A stretch of 64,000 nt of DNA from positions 217,814,484-217,878,483 of the forward strand of contig CAXKWD010000001.1 in assembly GCA_964059195.1 (NCBI GenBank). Direction: 5' to 3'. This document shows positions 55,282-64,000 of this stretch, in pieces. Source of the DNA: Ectobius pallidus (Eukaryota; Arthropoda; Insecta; Blattodea; Ectobiidae). Each line of letters starts with the position of its first letter. The stretch's first letter is position 1. The notes below the pieces were generated by a model. The model saw only the letters and a program-made list of their open reading frames with translations. It was not told where the DNA came from and ran no database searches. A program made the translations under genes and the position numbers.

Positions 55282-55516
55282 CTCTTCCAATCACTCACCT
55301 GGCTAGCAACCCAAGAAACTTATACTCAGGCCAAACGCCCAGAAAGCCTCAAGTCATTCATTCATTAATAATTTGTATAAGCGACGTTAATTTGCTGAAG
55401 TCAGTACCATTTACATTGTGAGTAGGTTTGAAGTGGACTGCAGGTGCTTGTCCTGGTTACCCTGGTTTAGGCAATAGATGAGAAGCAGATTTTGCTGTAT
55501 TGATAAAGATACTTGC

Positions 55517-55672
55517 CATATTGAACATTTCTAAGTCCACAGTGCAGAATTTCCATGCCCATAAGACAAGTGGTTTCTGAGCATTCATCATCATTGTTTG
55601 GACAGATTTCTTGAAAGCCTGAGGTGCCTCCTCCCAGTCACACTCGTATGCAGCTGCAGCTACTTCTCCACT
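55517..55672 (-). CDS. Insect odorant receptor, copy B, exon 4
   Basis: Fifty-two open codons, SGEVAAAAYECDWEEAP, then QAFKKSVQTMMMNAQKPLVL, then KFCTVDLEMFNM, after a TTGTGCAG acceptor. Four residues differ from copy A. The GC donor ATG|GCAAGT is conserved. Beyond it copy B meets a stop soon, unlike copy A, which confirms that the region after 55517 is not coding. Confidence 0.86.
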
Positions 55673-55869
55673 CTGCACAAGAAAACAAACACATTCAGGG
55701 TCAATTGCTAAAACAAGGTTTTATCTATGGCCATGGTTTAAAACCATTTTAAAATTGTTAAACATAGTTTTTCTCAATTTCTGAGCCATGGCATGAAACC
55801 AAGGCCATTTGTTTAAACCACAGGCATGGTATGTTTAAAACTTCGGCTGCAGATATTTAAGACTAGCTT

Positions 55870-56330
55870 AAAAGGTCCAGTGTCACCCAGGTTTTATATT
55901 TTGTAATTCAAAATTAACTTATGAAGGACTTTTGATTTTCAAATTCTAGGTCCTTATATAGGTATTTAGAATTTGAAATGAGGAAGTTTGACTTATCACA
56001 CTCAAACTATTTCCCAGAAAACGCTTGGTATAGCTTTTATGACTCATAGAGGATGTAGAATTTTGGATTCCATCACTTCTACACACCACTACATCCAGGG
56101 TAGAGAAAGTTATGTGACTACATCACATTGTGCATTATTTTCATGGATTTCATTCTTCAATATTTATTTACACCAATGAATTCTATCGATAGATTCTCTA
56201 ATTTGTCAAAGTTCCATTTCATTTACTTCCAAAGCTACCTGTGACCACTGCCAACAATACACTATTGTCATGAGAACTGTACATGGAATGTGATGTGGAT
56301 TTGGTAATTCTGTGTAGAAAGGTATTAAGT
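55870..56330 (-). repeat. Dispersed repeat R, minus fragment
   Basis: Complement of about 16600-17180 (shared TTCAAATTCTAGGTCCTTAT and TACATCCAGGGTAGAGAAAG). Confidence 0.6.
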
Positions 56331-57721
56331 ATCCTCGAAAACATTTGGTTTTTGGCATTTAAAACCAAAGTTTTTCAAAATCCTTTCTTAATATGCACTT
56401 ACATTATGAAATGAAGGTGCTGTCAAAATTCCAAGTCTGTACCTATTATAGTTTAGGCTCTATGTTGATTCTCTGTCAGTCATTAAGTCAGTCAGTCAGG
56501 ACAAAGTCTCTTATAGAGGGAGAAGAGATGGATATGCTCAATCATCTAGAAGCTAAAATTGATCTTCTGAGAGCATCAGATTCGAGTGTTAATATATTTA
56601 GGGCAGAAATAACCCTTAACGTGATTGCCCTGGCCATCAGTTCACAAGAAGTTTCAATTTTTTGAAATTATATTTAACAACTGCTAAATCCTAAGGGGTA
56701 CTCTCGCTTTTGACTTGAACATTGCCAAACTTACCCATGTATTTAAAATGAAATTGAGAATTTGGAATTGCACACATCTTCGAACAGACAGAAATCTGAA
56801 AGATGGTCTAGGATTCGTTCTATTAAGTCATCACAAGTTCCTCCATAACCAAGACACAGCATGTTACGTACGATCCTCAAAATTATTCCTCATAAAATTA
56901 ACTTTATGTCAATGATCTCACTGGTAATAAACTTTCACTTGTTTAAACAATTGCAGTGCTTTTTTCTAAACAAAATTTAAGGGGTACTCTCGCTTTTGAC
57001 TTGAACATTGCCAAACTTACCCATGTATTTAAAATGAAATTTGGAATTGCACACTATTGGCCTATGCATAATATTATATGACTTTAAGAACTCTGCCTGT
57101 AAGCTGTAATTGAAACACTCAAAGGGTTTCTTGCACGTTTCACAAACACATAAGGGAATGCAACTTATAGTCCTTTATATTGGAGTCAGTTTGTACAACA
57201 CTAGAAAATAGCCCGTGGCTTTTTCACAGTTAAAATGTTGGTTAAATACGAAACTACAGGTCTAGAATCCTGAAAGCACTGACAATACATTTACAAAAGT
57301 CAGCGCTGACTTCATCAATTTTTATTTAAAATATCTCATCATATACTATCACTTTTTCCTTTAGAATATAATTCATTCCTACCAGTACATAGATTTCAGC
57401 TAATGTCAGGCCCCGCCTATAGAAATACATGGTATAGGTAATGAATGTAACACTAAAAATAGCTACTTTAAAGCAAACAGTGCGTATAATACAAAAAAAA
57501 AATTATTTTGTTTGGCACAAATTTACCCAGATTACAACTAGTGGAAATTATTTTATCCTCTATGAAACTGAAAAAATCTTCAAGGGATATGCATACCCTA
57601 CATACCCCCAGAATAAAAGCATTGAACAATTGTATAGAAAGTTAAACATCAGAACCATGTTCTAAAATGAGTTTAGTCTATAGAATAAAAGTTATTGATT
57701 TTGATACTTAGCTTGTCATAC
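56331..57721. other. OR intron, no gene seen
   Basis: Includes two tandem copies of a CTCTCGCTTTTGACTTGAAC block (56700 and 56987) and homology to 27360-27620. The ORF 56393-56665 is not recognised. Confidence 0.4.
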
Positions 57722-57826
57722 CTGTAATTTAAGTTCGTTTCCATAGTATGCAAGAGGGTAGAGAAGAACTAACACAGTCAAGCTGTAAAATATTAACTTG
57801 AAAAATTCTACGCTGCCGATAGGGAC
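57722..57826 (-). CDS. Insect odorant receptor, copy B, exon 3 (TM6)
   Basis: Thirty-five open codons, VPIGSVEFFKLIFYSL then TVLVLLYPLAYYGNELKLQ, between a CTTCTAG acceptor and CAG|GTATGA. It differs from copy A only at two Cys positions (C to F and C to S). The frame and splice sites are intact, which argues that copy B is not a decayed fragment. Confidence 0.86.
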
Positions 57827-57997
57827 CTAGAAGAAGAGAAAAAATACATTAATATGCTTATTTGAAGGGATATGTACTGTAACAATGGTTTTTAACAAAG
57901 AATATCATCGGTTCAGAAGAGAGACCTCATATATCCAAAATCAGCCATTTTCAGGTTATTTATTTACTTATTCTGCCAACTACAGGAATAAAACCCA

Positions 57998-58180
57998 ACA
58001 CCGTGGTGCTACAACCCTGAAGGGACTAGCCCTACCACCTGACCACTGTGTCAGCTACCACAGGCAGATGGCAGGATTGGGGGGCATGTGGTCAGCATGG
58101 TTTCTGTGACCGGAGCCGTTAGTTCTCTATCAAGTAACTCCTCAGTTTGTATCACGAGGCTGAGTGCACCCCATTCCAGA
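57998..58180 (-). mobile_element. tRNA-derived SINE, family 1, copy 5
   Basis: Orthologous to 27863-28125, truncated at CCCCATTCCAG where about 3.9 kb of copy A sequence is missing. Confidence 0.78.
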
Positions 58181-58944
58181 GCTCTATACTTAACAAACTT
58201 CTTCTTTAGGTTATAAATATATGCAGGATGAAGCTCAGTTATAACTTGTGATGCAACAGAACAATGGCTGGGTTTTATATCATTCATAATTACCATCATT
58301 ATCCGACAAATTCGCTTGAAATTTATGTTGTTATTGATTAGAACATGGGTTGATGCGTTGCAAGAGGCACATGCTGTCCTGTACAATATGAAAGCACTTT
58401 TTACTGACGGGCGTGAGAAGGATTCTCCCCAAAAAGAGCTAGGTTGCCAGATGTAAAATAGTAGGCATGCGGAATACAAATAATATATATAATATTAATA
58501 AGCCATTTGCCATATACAAACAGTATATATTGTAGTCTTGTTCAGAAAGATTTAGATAATTTTTTGCCGCTAAAAAGAAAAGTAATTTTTTTCCATCTCA
58601 AGTTACCTTGTTTCCTGAAGAAGAAAGGCAGTGATGTGAATTAATTATTTTTTTATGTTAAGTTGGTTTTTATTTCTTTTATATTTATTTGGGCGGGACG
58701 AGAAGACCCGTTAGATCTTTATATTAATTAATATATTATGTGTAGATAATTATATAATATTATTTATTATTTGACAACAGTCAGAGCTAGAGTTGCCAAC
58801 TTTCCCATGTTTCCTTGGAAATCCCATATTTTCACTTAATTTGGTTGAAAAATCCCAAGTCCCATATTTTTCAAGACATATCTCATATTCATTCTTTTGA
58901 ATTTGTTTTTGTATGATACTCTCGTAACGGTCATATATGAAATT

Positions 58945-59607
58945 TGAGGGCCATTCAATAATTAAAGAGACAAACTGACCTGCAGAAAAACCGTTTACTT
59001 TTAGAAAACAAGACTTTTCCTACATTTCAACATAATCCCCATCAACATTTATGCACTTGTCCCAACAGGTTACTAGCTTTTTTATACCGGCTGCAAAGAA
59101 CTCTTTGTCTTTGTGTCTTTGTGTCAGAGCCAATTTCCCACAAATTTCTTGACATCCTCGTTATCCTCGAACTTCTTCCCACGTAATGACTCCTTCAGTG
59201 GACCAGACAATTCGAGTTTCAAGTGAGGAACAGGCCAGCCAGAACGGTGTTTGTCAGTCACTGATTCTCGACCACTTTTGAACTGTTCTATCCACTTGTA
59301 AAAATTTCCATGGTTCATACAACTTTCACCATACACTTTAGTCATTCTAGAGTATATATTGGCTGGTTTTTCACCTTCAGCAATCAAAAAACGAACACAG
59401 AACGTTGTTCAACCTATGTGAAATTTTCAAGAAAACCCGACATCGTTAAACTTAATTTTGAGGTTATAAACAGAGCAATGTTGATCCATCAGCTGATTAG
59501 AACTCATCCCAGTGATGCCAACTTAAAATCCTAGATGAATCAAACTTGTACTACCAACCATCTTTTCCCCAGACCAGTTTGTCTCTTAAATTACTGAATG
59601 ACCCTCG
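58945..59607 (-). mobile_element. Mariner element with internal deletion
   Basis: TIRs TGAGGGCCATTCAATAATTA and TTAAATTACTGAATGACCCTCG. TA at the right and TT (mutated) at the left. Minus ORF 59124-59387 fuses the N-terminal HTH (AEGEKPANIYSRMTKVYGES, FYKWIEQFKSGRESV) to the transposase C-terminus (GPLKESLRGKKFEDNEDVKK), so the DDD core is deleted. Copy A has the empty site near 32613. Confidence 0.88.
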
Positions 59608-59869
59608 TATGATTGGTATACGGGTTGGAGAATACCATAGAACATGCAAGCTAGCCAGTCAGCTCCACTGGCTGTGTTGCCCACCTTATGCAATACTTCA
59701 ATATTTCTATAAGCGATGTGGTGATTGGTAGCCACGTATGTAGCAACACCTTCTATGTGCCATTAAATATTCCAATACACTTAGCTGTAATTGGTTGGAT
59801 GCTCTTTGTCACTTCCTTCGTTTGCCTCTCCCCTCGCCAATGTGACTTCTGTTTTCTTAAGTGTTAAAC

Positions 59870-59965
59870 CAACTCATTTGGTAGAGCATCAGCACAGATA
59901 GCCAAAGATCGTGGGCTCGAATCATAGTGTCAGAGGAATTTTTCTCCTAAAATATTCTCTTGTTG
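59870..59965 (+). mobile_element. tRNA-derived SINE, family 4, copy in segment B
   Basis: Orthologue of 32855-32960: CAACTCATTTGGTAGAGCAT, GGGCTCGAATC, GAGGAATTTTTCTCCTAAAA. Confidence 0.68.
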
Positions 59966-60011
59966 CTTGATTGGAGTGGAATATAGGTTATACAATACGT
60001 ACTTGACTTAC

Positions 60012-60111
60012 CTGAGATATCAGAAAAGTATTTGTGCAGAAGGATGCAGAATAGACATAAACTGACATCATCATCATACGGTTGAACAAGACATTTAGTT
60101 CTTTAACAAAG
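60012..60111 (-). CDS. Insect odorant receptor, copy B, exon 2
   Basis: Paralogue of 33004-33103 with identical length, phase and splice sites (TTGCAG acceptor, CTCAG|GTAAGT donor). It reads FVKELNVLFNRMM, MMSVYVYSASFCTN, TFLISQ. Five of 33 residues differ from copy A, the most divergent of the four visible exons. Exon 1 of this gene is expected about 3-4 kb to the right, outside the window, so whether copy B is a full gene is open. Confidence 0.83.
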
Positions 60112-60463
60112 CTGCAACACATGTTAGACATATCTTTATATTAAAGCAAGCACTAAAGTCATTCGTTGTTAGCATGTCAACACCCATGGCCATTATTATA
60201 CAGTGGATCCTAATGGGTTAATGTAATCCTCAGTTGTAATCGTGGATAATGTTATCAATCGGGTAATGTTATCACTTTTATGAAGTCCCATATGGATTAA
60301 TACTGATACATTGAAAAAATGCTGTTCATTGTGATCAAAGATTCGGTTTATGTTATCACATTTTCCTTTTCGCAGCTTTATTTCCAAGTACTGAATATCA
60401 TTGAAAATTTCATTTTTAAGGGTTTCGTTTCTAATTCAACTGTATTGTGTTATACTGGAGGTA

Positions 60464-61224
60464 CAGTAAAATACCAGTATAACAAACACCAGTATAACAA
60501 AATGTTCAGTATTACAAAATTATGTATTGGCCCCTTCTCTTCTCCCTATTTAATATGTGTTAAATCATTTCATTGTAACAAATTTAGGACTTTCAGTATA
60601 ACAAAATAAAATTTAGCTTATTTGCCTATATATAATTTTATTTTTTCCGGTGTATGCTGTGTAATATTGCATCAGGGAGAGATATTAATGCTCAGTGTTG
60701 TATGCTGAATGGAAATAGCTTAAAGAAGAAATAATAATTGCTAACTGCTTTAGAAAAGCTGGAGTGAAGTGCCAGATGGCATAGATAGAGAAGAGAACTG
60801 GAAGCGTTTGTGTGAAAAGTAAGATGGGCCTGCAAGGGTGAATCTTAATGACTAACACTGTGGACTGTGATGTGATAGTGTAACAAGAAATCACAGAAGA
60901 TGGAATTGTGGCAGACATTTTGAGTGATAGAAATCCATGTGATGATGAGGTTGAAGAAGAAGGTGTGCAACACAGTGATCAGCAGAGCTTGATTCTTGTG
61001 AAGGCAACACATGGCACACCCAGTCTTCAAGATTTTCTTCTATCACAAAGCAGTATACCATATTCCATTTTAAATTCACGTGCAATGGTTGGTGACTATT
61101 TTTACTTTCTCAAAAAATCAAGTCCAAAACATTGTACACCTGTAAAATTTCAGTATAACAAAATTTCACTATAACAAATTAATTTCTGAGGTTCCCTAAA
61201 TTTTGTTATACTGGTATTTTACTG
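60464..61224 (+). mobile_element. Tigger/pogo deletion derivative nested in M2
   Basis: Termini CAGTAAAATACCAGTATAAC and GTTATACTGGTATTTTACTG with TA on both sides. Interior fragment NCFRKAGV (about 60745) and the tail SLQDFLLSQSSIPYS resemble the C-terminal part of Tigger transposases. Same family as 4414-5513. Copy A has the empty site ACTGGATGTAACAATACTG. Confidence 0.86.
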
Positions 61225-61576
61225 TAACAATACTGTCCCCAGCTCACAAGATGACCAGTTTAAGGGGATGGCATTACCTGATTTTATCGTTTTAGCAATA
61301 AAACATGTTTCACCCCTCAGTTAAGCTGCAGCTTTTGATTTATGGAGGTAACAGTGTTGACATGCAGTGATGGCTAGTGTGAAATGACAAGACTTGAACA
61401 GATAGGCATTAGATCTTTTGCTATGCGGTGTTCACCACAGATCAGTATAGACTTCTAAGAATACTCGTAACTGAGAATGGAGCTTTGGTTAATTGACTCC
61501 TAAAGGAAAGTAAAGACAATAAAAACTTTGTTACTGGTTGAAAATAGTGTATTATCTTATATATGAATAAATAACC

Positions 61577-61880
61577 TTAACCCTTTATCTGGCAGTGTTG
61601 CTTTCAGGCAACACCTATGAATACCTCCCTGAACCTCCTCTTTTGCAATCGGACCACAAAAAACACTTCCTACGGCGATCTAACTGTTGGAATGTGAACT
61701 AAATTGTTCATGGATGTTACCTGGGATATTGTAGCTGTTGCCTGTAGGCACCATTGCCAATTAGGAAGTATAATTGCTGGGTTATAACCATTAGACTTGT
61801 GATATACAATGTAGCCTGAGATCAACATTGCCTATCCAATGGGCATAAATTTTCATTTCGTCTGCCAGATAAAGGGTTAA
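61577..61880. mobile_element. piggyBac-like MITE with TTAA duplication
   Basis: TTAA-CCCTTTATCTGGCAG ... CTGCCAGATAAAGGG-TTAA, 296 bp between the TTAA sites, no ORF. Copy A shows the empty site (AATAACCTTCATTTAATTCC, TTAA mutated). TTAA target and CCC start are typical of piggyBac. Confidence 0.88.
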
Positions 61881-62411
61881 TTTAATTCCTTTAGCTACTG
61901 TTATCAGTTGGTAAATATCAGATTAGCTGCATCCCAAAGTGATCACAATAAGCGGCGTGCACTGTAGTCTTCTTGTTCAGAGCCGCCAGTGGGCTTGCCA
62001 ACTGTCATAAGTAAAACATAGGGACCAACATGATTTACACTGACTGAATCAGTGACCAATCCAGAATAAGAATATGACCAATCACAGTGTCTATTGTCAC
62101 AATTTTATTGTTTTTCATTTTATCTCTTTCATTATTTTGCACCTACATGAACTTTTTTTTTATGTTAGTTCATAAGGACTGAACACTGAAGCATCTTCAT
62201 ATCTTTAGCTTCTTTGATAAAAAAACATTAATTGATTAAATGTATGTAAATTGTATATGAGCAAAAGGAGAAATGCAAATATTGTACAATTTTATGTGTA
62301 CCGTTAAACATTCCTATCAAAAGTACAGTAAAGAAAAAAATGTTGCCTACCACGTACAGTGATGGTTAGTACAGAATGTCAGATGACCGAAGAGATAATT
62401 GATACCCTACT

Positions 62412-62832
62412 GCAGCAGTTCCCTAACTTTTTTGTCCTGGGACCCACCTTCCCCTAGAAATTTTTTCGCGACCCACTACTGCATAACGATAACAAATATA
62501 GGCTATACAAGAAAAATTTTCGTGACCCACCACTACATAACAATAACCAATATAGGCTATATAAAATACAGCACATGTTTTTCATATGCCTTTCAATAGT
62601 TTTATTGTGTTCAAATGTCCTGCTGAGAAAAGACAATTAAAATAAAAGTGGTCAAGGTTATTTCAATAAAGAACATTATCCAACTAGTACATTTTATTTT
62701 TAAAAAATCAACGAAATTAAACACTCTTTCACTATATTGAAAACAAGTTTAATTTTTCCCTCCCTTTTTGCGACCCACCGTAATTGCTCCCGCGACCCAC
62801 CAGTGGGTCATGACCCATAGTTTGGGAACCTA
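62412..62832. mobile_element. hAT MITE, orthologue of 34365-34846
   Basis: CAGCAGTTCCCTAACTTTTT to ATAGTTTGGGAACC. The right terminus is shortened and the internal tandem repeat contracted to two units. Confidence 0.78.
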
Positions 62833-63106
62833 CTGTATTCATGTCATTTTCAGTGAACATTATCCTGAACAGAGACAAGAATTTCATGGAACTGCTTGTT
62901 TTTATAGGAACTTAAGACATAGTTCAAACTGACTATTTACCTATCTTGTTACTTTCCAGTTCCAAATGTGTGTACTTTTTTCATGTATTTTTGCAAGTTT
63001 TGGCATTTTTGGGTGGGGGGGAAATATATATTCAGTTGAAATGCATGTTTCATAGTTTGATTGTGAATGAATGAATGCATATTTAAGATTTTATCATATT
63101 GTCATT

Positions 63107-63335
63107 GTTATGCCAAAACCACGAATGTGCAAAAATTCAGATTCTGACCAGTGCATTGCTGGCATATATTTACATTAATCTTTATTCTGTAGGAACCACG
63201 AACGTTGTATTTCCTTATCTTGGTAAGTAATAGTTAGTTCCATATCTTTGAAAGTACAAGTTCTGCTTTATTTTTTATGCTATAGTAACAAATGTGACCC
63301 ATTCGTGATTTTTTAACTTTGGCATGTTTCTGGTA
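63107..63335. mobile_element. Short MITE, orthologue of 35128-35368
   Basis: TGTTATGCCAAAACCACGAA at the left; the right TIR is interrupted after GGCATGTTTCTGGTA by the hAT at 63336. Confidence 0.7.
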
Positions 63336-64000
63336 TAGGGTTGCCACCTATTGGTAAGGCTAAGGAGGGACACTTATCGAATATATGCAGATCGCCGATC
63401 TTCATACCTAAATTTGTACACGGAACAATTTATTAATAACTGAAAGACGGAATATATTACAAAGCCAAAACTGAATAGGCTATGTAACAGTAACACTAAC
63501 ATTAGAAAAGAAAAGAAATGATTAGATGTTATTAGCAAAAACCTGGGCAAATTCATGACTTGAAGCTGTATTTCTTGTTTGATTTGGCAGCTTCTAATAG
63601 TTGTTTGTTCTGTTTCACCCTCACTAAATAATCTTTGCAGGTATTTGTAACATTTGTAGAAATGATTTCACTCTTTATGAGGTCAGCTGAGCACCTATTT
63701 CTGGATTCTGTCCATTTTAGATTCAAGAGAGAGAACACTCTTTCCACAAAGGCATTGCTACCAGGAATGCTCAGAACAAAGCATTTGAGATGGGGAATGT
63801 GTTCTTTACCAGTCTCCTGAATAATTTTCTTCCCTTTCATACTCATACTTAGTCTCTCCTTCTGTATAGTTCACTTTAGTAGCATTTATTATATCTGAAC
63901 TAATAGGCCTAACTCATCCAAATTAACATCAGATTCTACATTATGTGCCTTCACAGAGTCTTTGAGATGTTTGAAAAATAGTGAACTCTTAAGATTCAAG
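63336..64000 (-). mobile_element. hAT transposon, 3-prime end (continues past the window)
   Basis: Starts TAGGGTTGCCACCTATTGGT directly at the end of segment homology. Contains a hAT C-terminal frame on the minus strand. The other end and target duplication lie outside. Confidence 0.75.
63553..63846 (-). CDS. hAT transposase C-terminal dimerisation domain (partial)
   Basis: 97 codons. HLKCFVLSIPGSNAFVERVF then SLLNLKWTESRNRCSADLIK matches the hAT dimerisation region (L-S-I-P-x-S-x-A-x-V-E-R-x-F-S). It ends at an ordinary stop near the element's 3-prime end. The catalytic part would lie further right. It may be an exon or a continuous frame broken near 63846. Confidence 0.8.
   Translation of the reverse strand: MSMKGKKIIQETGKEHIPHLKCFVLSIPGSNAFVERVFSLLNLKWTESRNRCSADLIKSEIISTNVTNTCKDYLVRVKQNKQLLEAAKSNKKYSFKS

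Larger units (their letters stand above)
60201..61964 (+). mobile_element. Tigger-like MITE, family M2, copy 3 (with two insertions)
   Basis: CAGTGGATCCTAATG at the left and GCGGCGTGCACTG at the right, TA flanks. Orthologous to 33178-33882 and enlarged by 60464-61224 and 61581-61876. Confidence 0.8.
50016..63335. repeat. Segmental tandem duplication, copy B
   Basis: Right copy of the segment, same orientation as copy A and offset by about 28-30 kb. It lacks the counterpart of about 28060-31980, including the autonomous Tigger. It carries its own later insertions: RTE, mariner, Tigger-like and piggyBac-like MITEs, and a hAT that marks the last base of homology visible here. The copy presumably continues past the window to OR exon 1. 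Confidence 0.87.

Overview
This window looks like an A+T-rich, intron-rich and heavily transposon-loaded nuclear region of an insect. The evidence is an insect 7tm_6 odorant receptor (OR) gene pair, a laminin alpha gene with multi-kilobase introns, and a mobile-element mix of Tigger/pogo, mariner, hAT, P, piggyBac, Penelope, RTE-like LINEs and tRNA-derived SINEs. A hemimetabolous insect such as a cockroach or relative is my guess, partly from the many TAGGCCTA-type patches. That species guess is weak.

Left part (1-18.3 kb, + strand): five exons of a laminin alpha chain (6509-6823, 10176-10460, 13117-13327, 14248-14412, 18133-18306) encode LG1 and LG2 in one continuous reading frame. The introns are filled with relics: a P-element derivative with a THAP exon, Tigger and hAT MITEs, a mariner fold-back, SINEs within 40 bp of two exons, and a nearly perfect 526-bp palindrome. 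No LG3-LG5 exon was found in the remaining 45 kb.

Middle (18.3-37.3 kb, - strand): a complete OR gene reads right to left in five exons (36401-37290, 33004-33103, 27628-27732, 24563-24718, 23009-23062) and predicts 434 aa. Four of its exons are too short to stand out as ORFs. I found them by matching splice sites, phase and the OR C-terminal pattern. Its introns hold a Penelope element, an apparently intact Tigger transposon with TA duplication, and several MITEs.

Right part (37.3-64 kb): about 12.7 kb of mixed repeats (37.3-50 kb) contains an unassigned exon-like ORF, a 202-bp palindrome with a hammerhead-ribozyme-like core, and LINE and SINE copies. From 50.0 kb the OR locus is repeated as a second tandem copy. 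Exons 2-5 of the second OR (60012-60111, 57722-57826, 55517-55672, 50559-50612) are intact, and exon 1 should lie just past the right edge.

The two copies of the segment serve as an internal comparison. Several elements are present in one copy with a recognisable empty site in the other: RTE, mariner, Tigger MITE, piggyBac MITE and hAT in copy B; SINE and Penelope in copy A. They therefore inserted after the duplication. Shared MITEs and SINEs predate it. The host genes are an extracellular-matrix protein and olfactory membrane receptors. They share a locus but no evident pathway.
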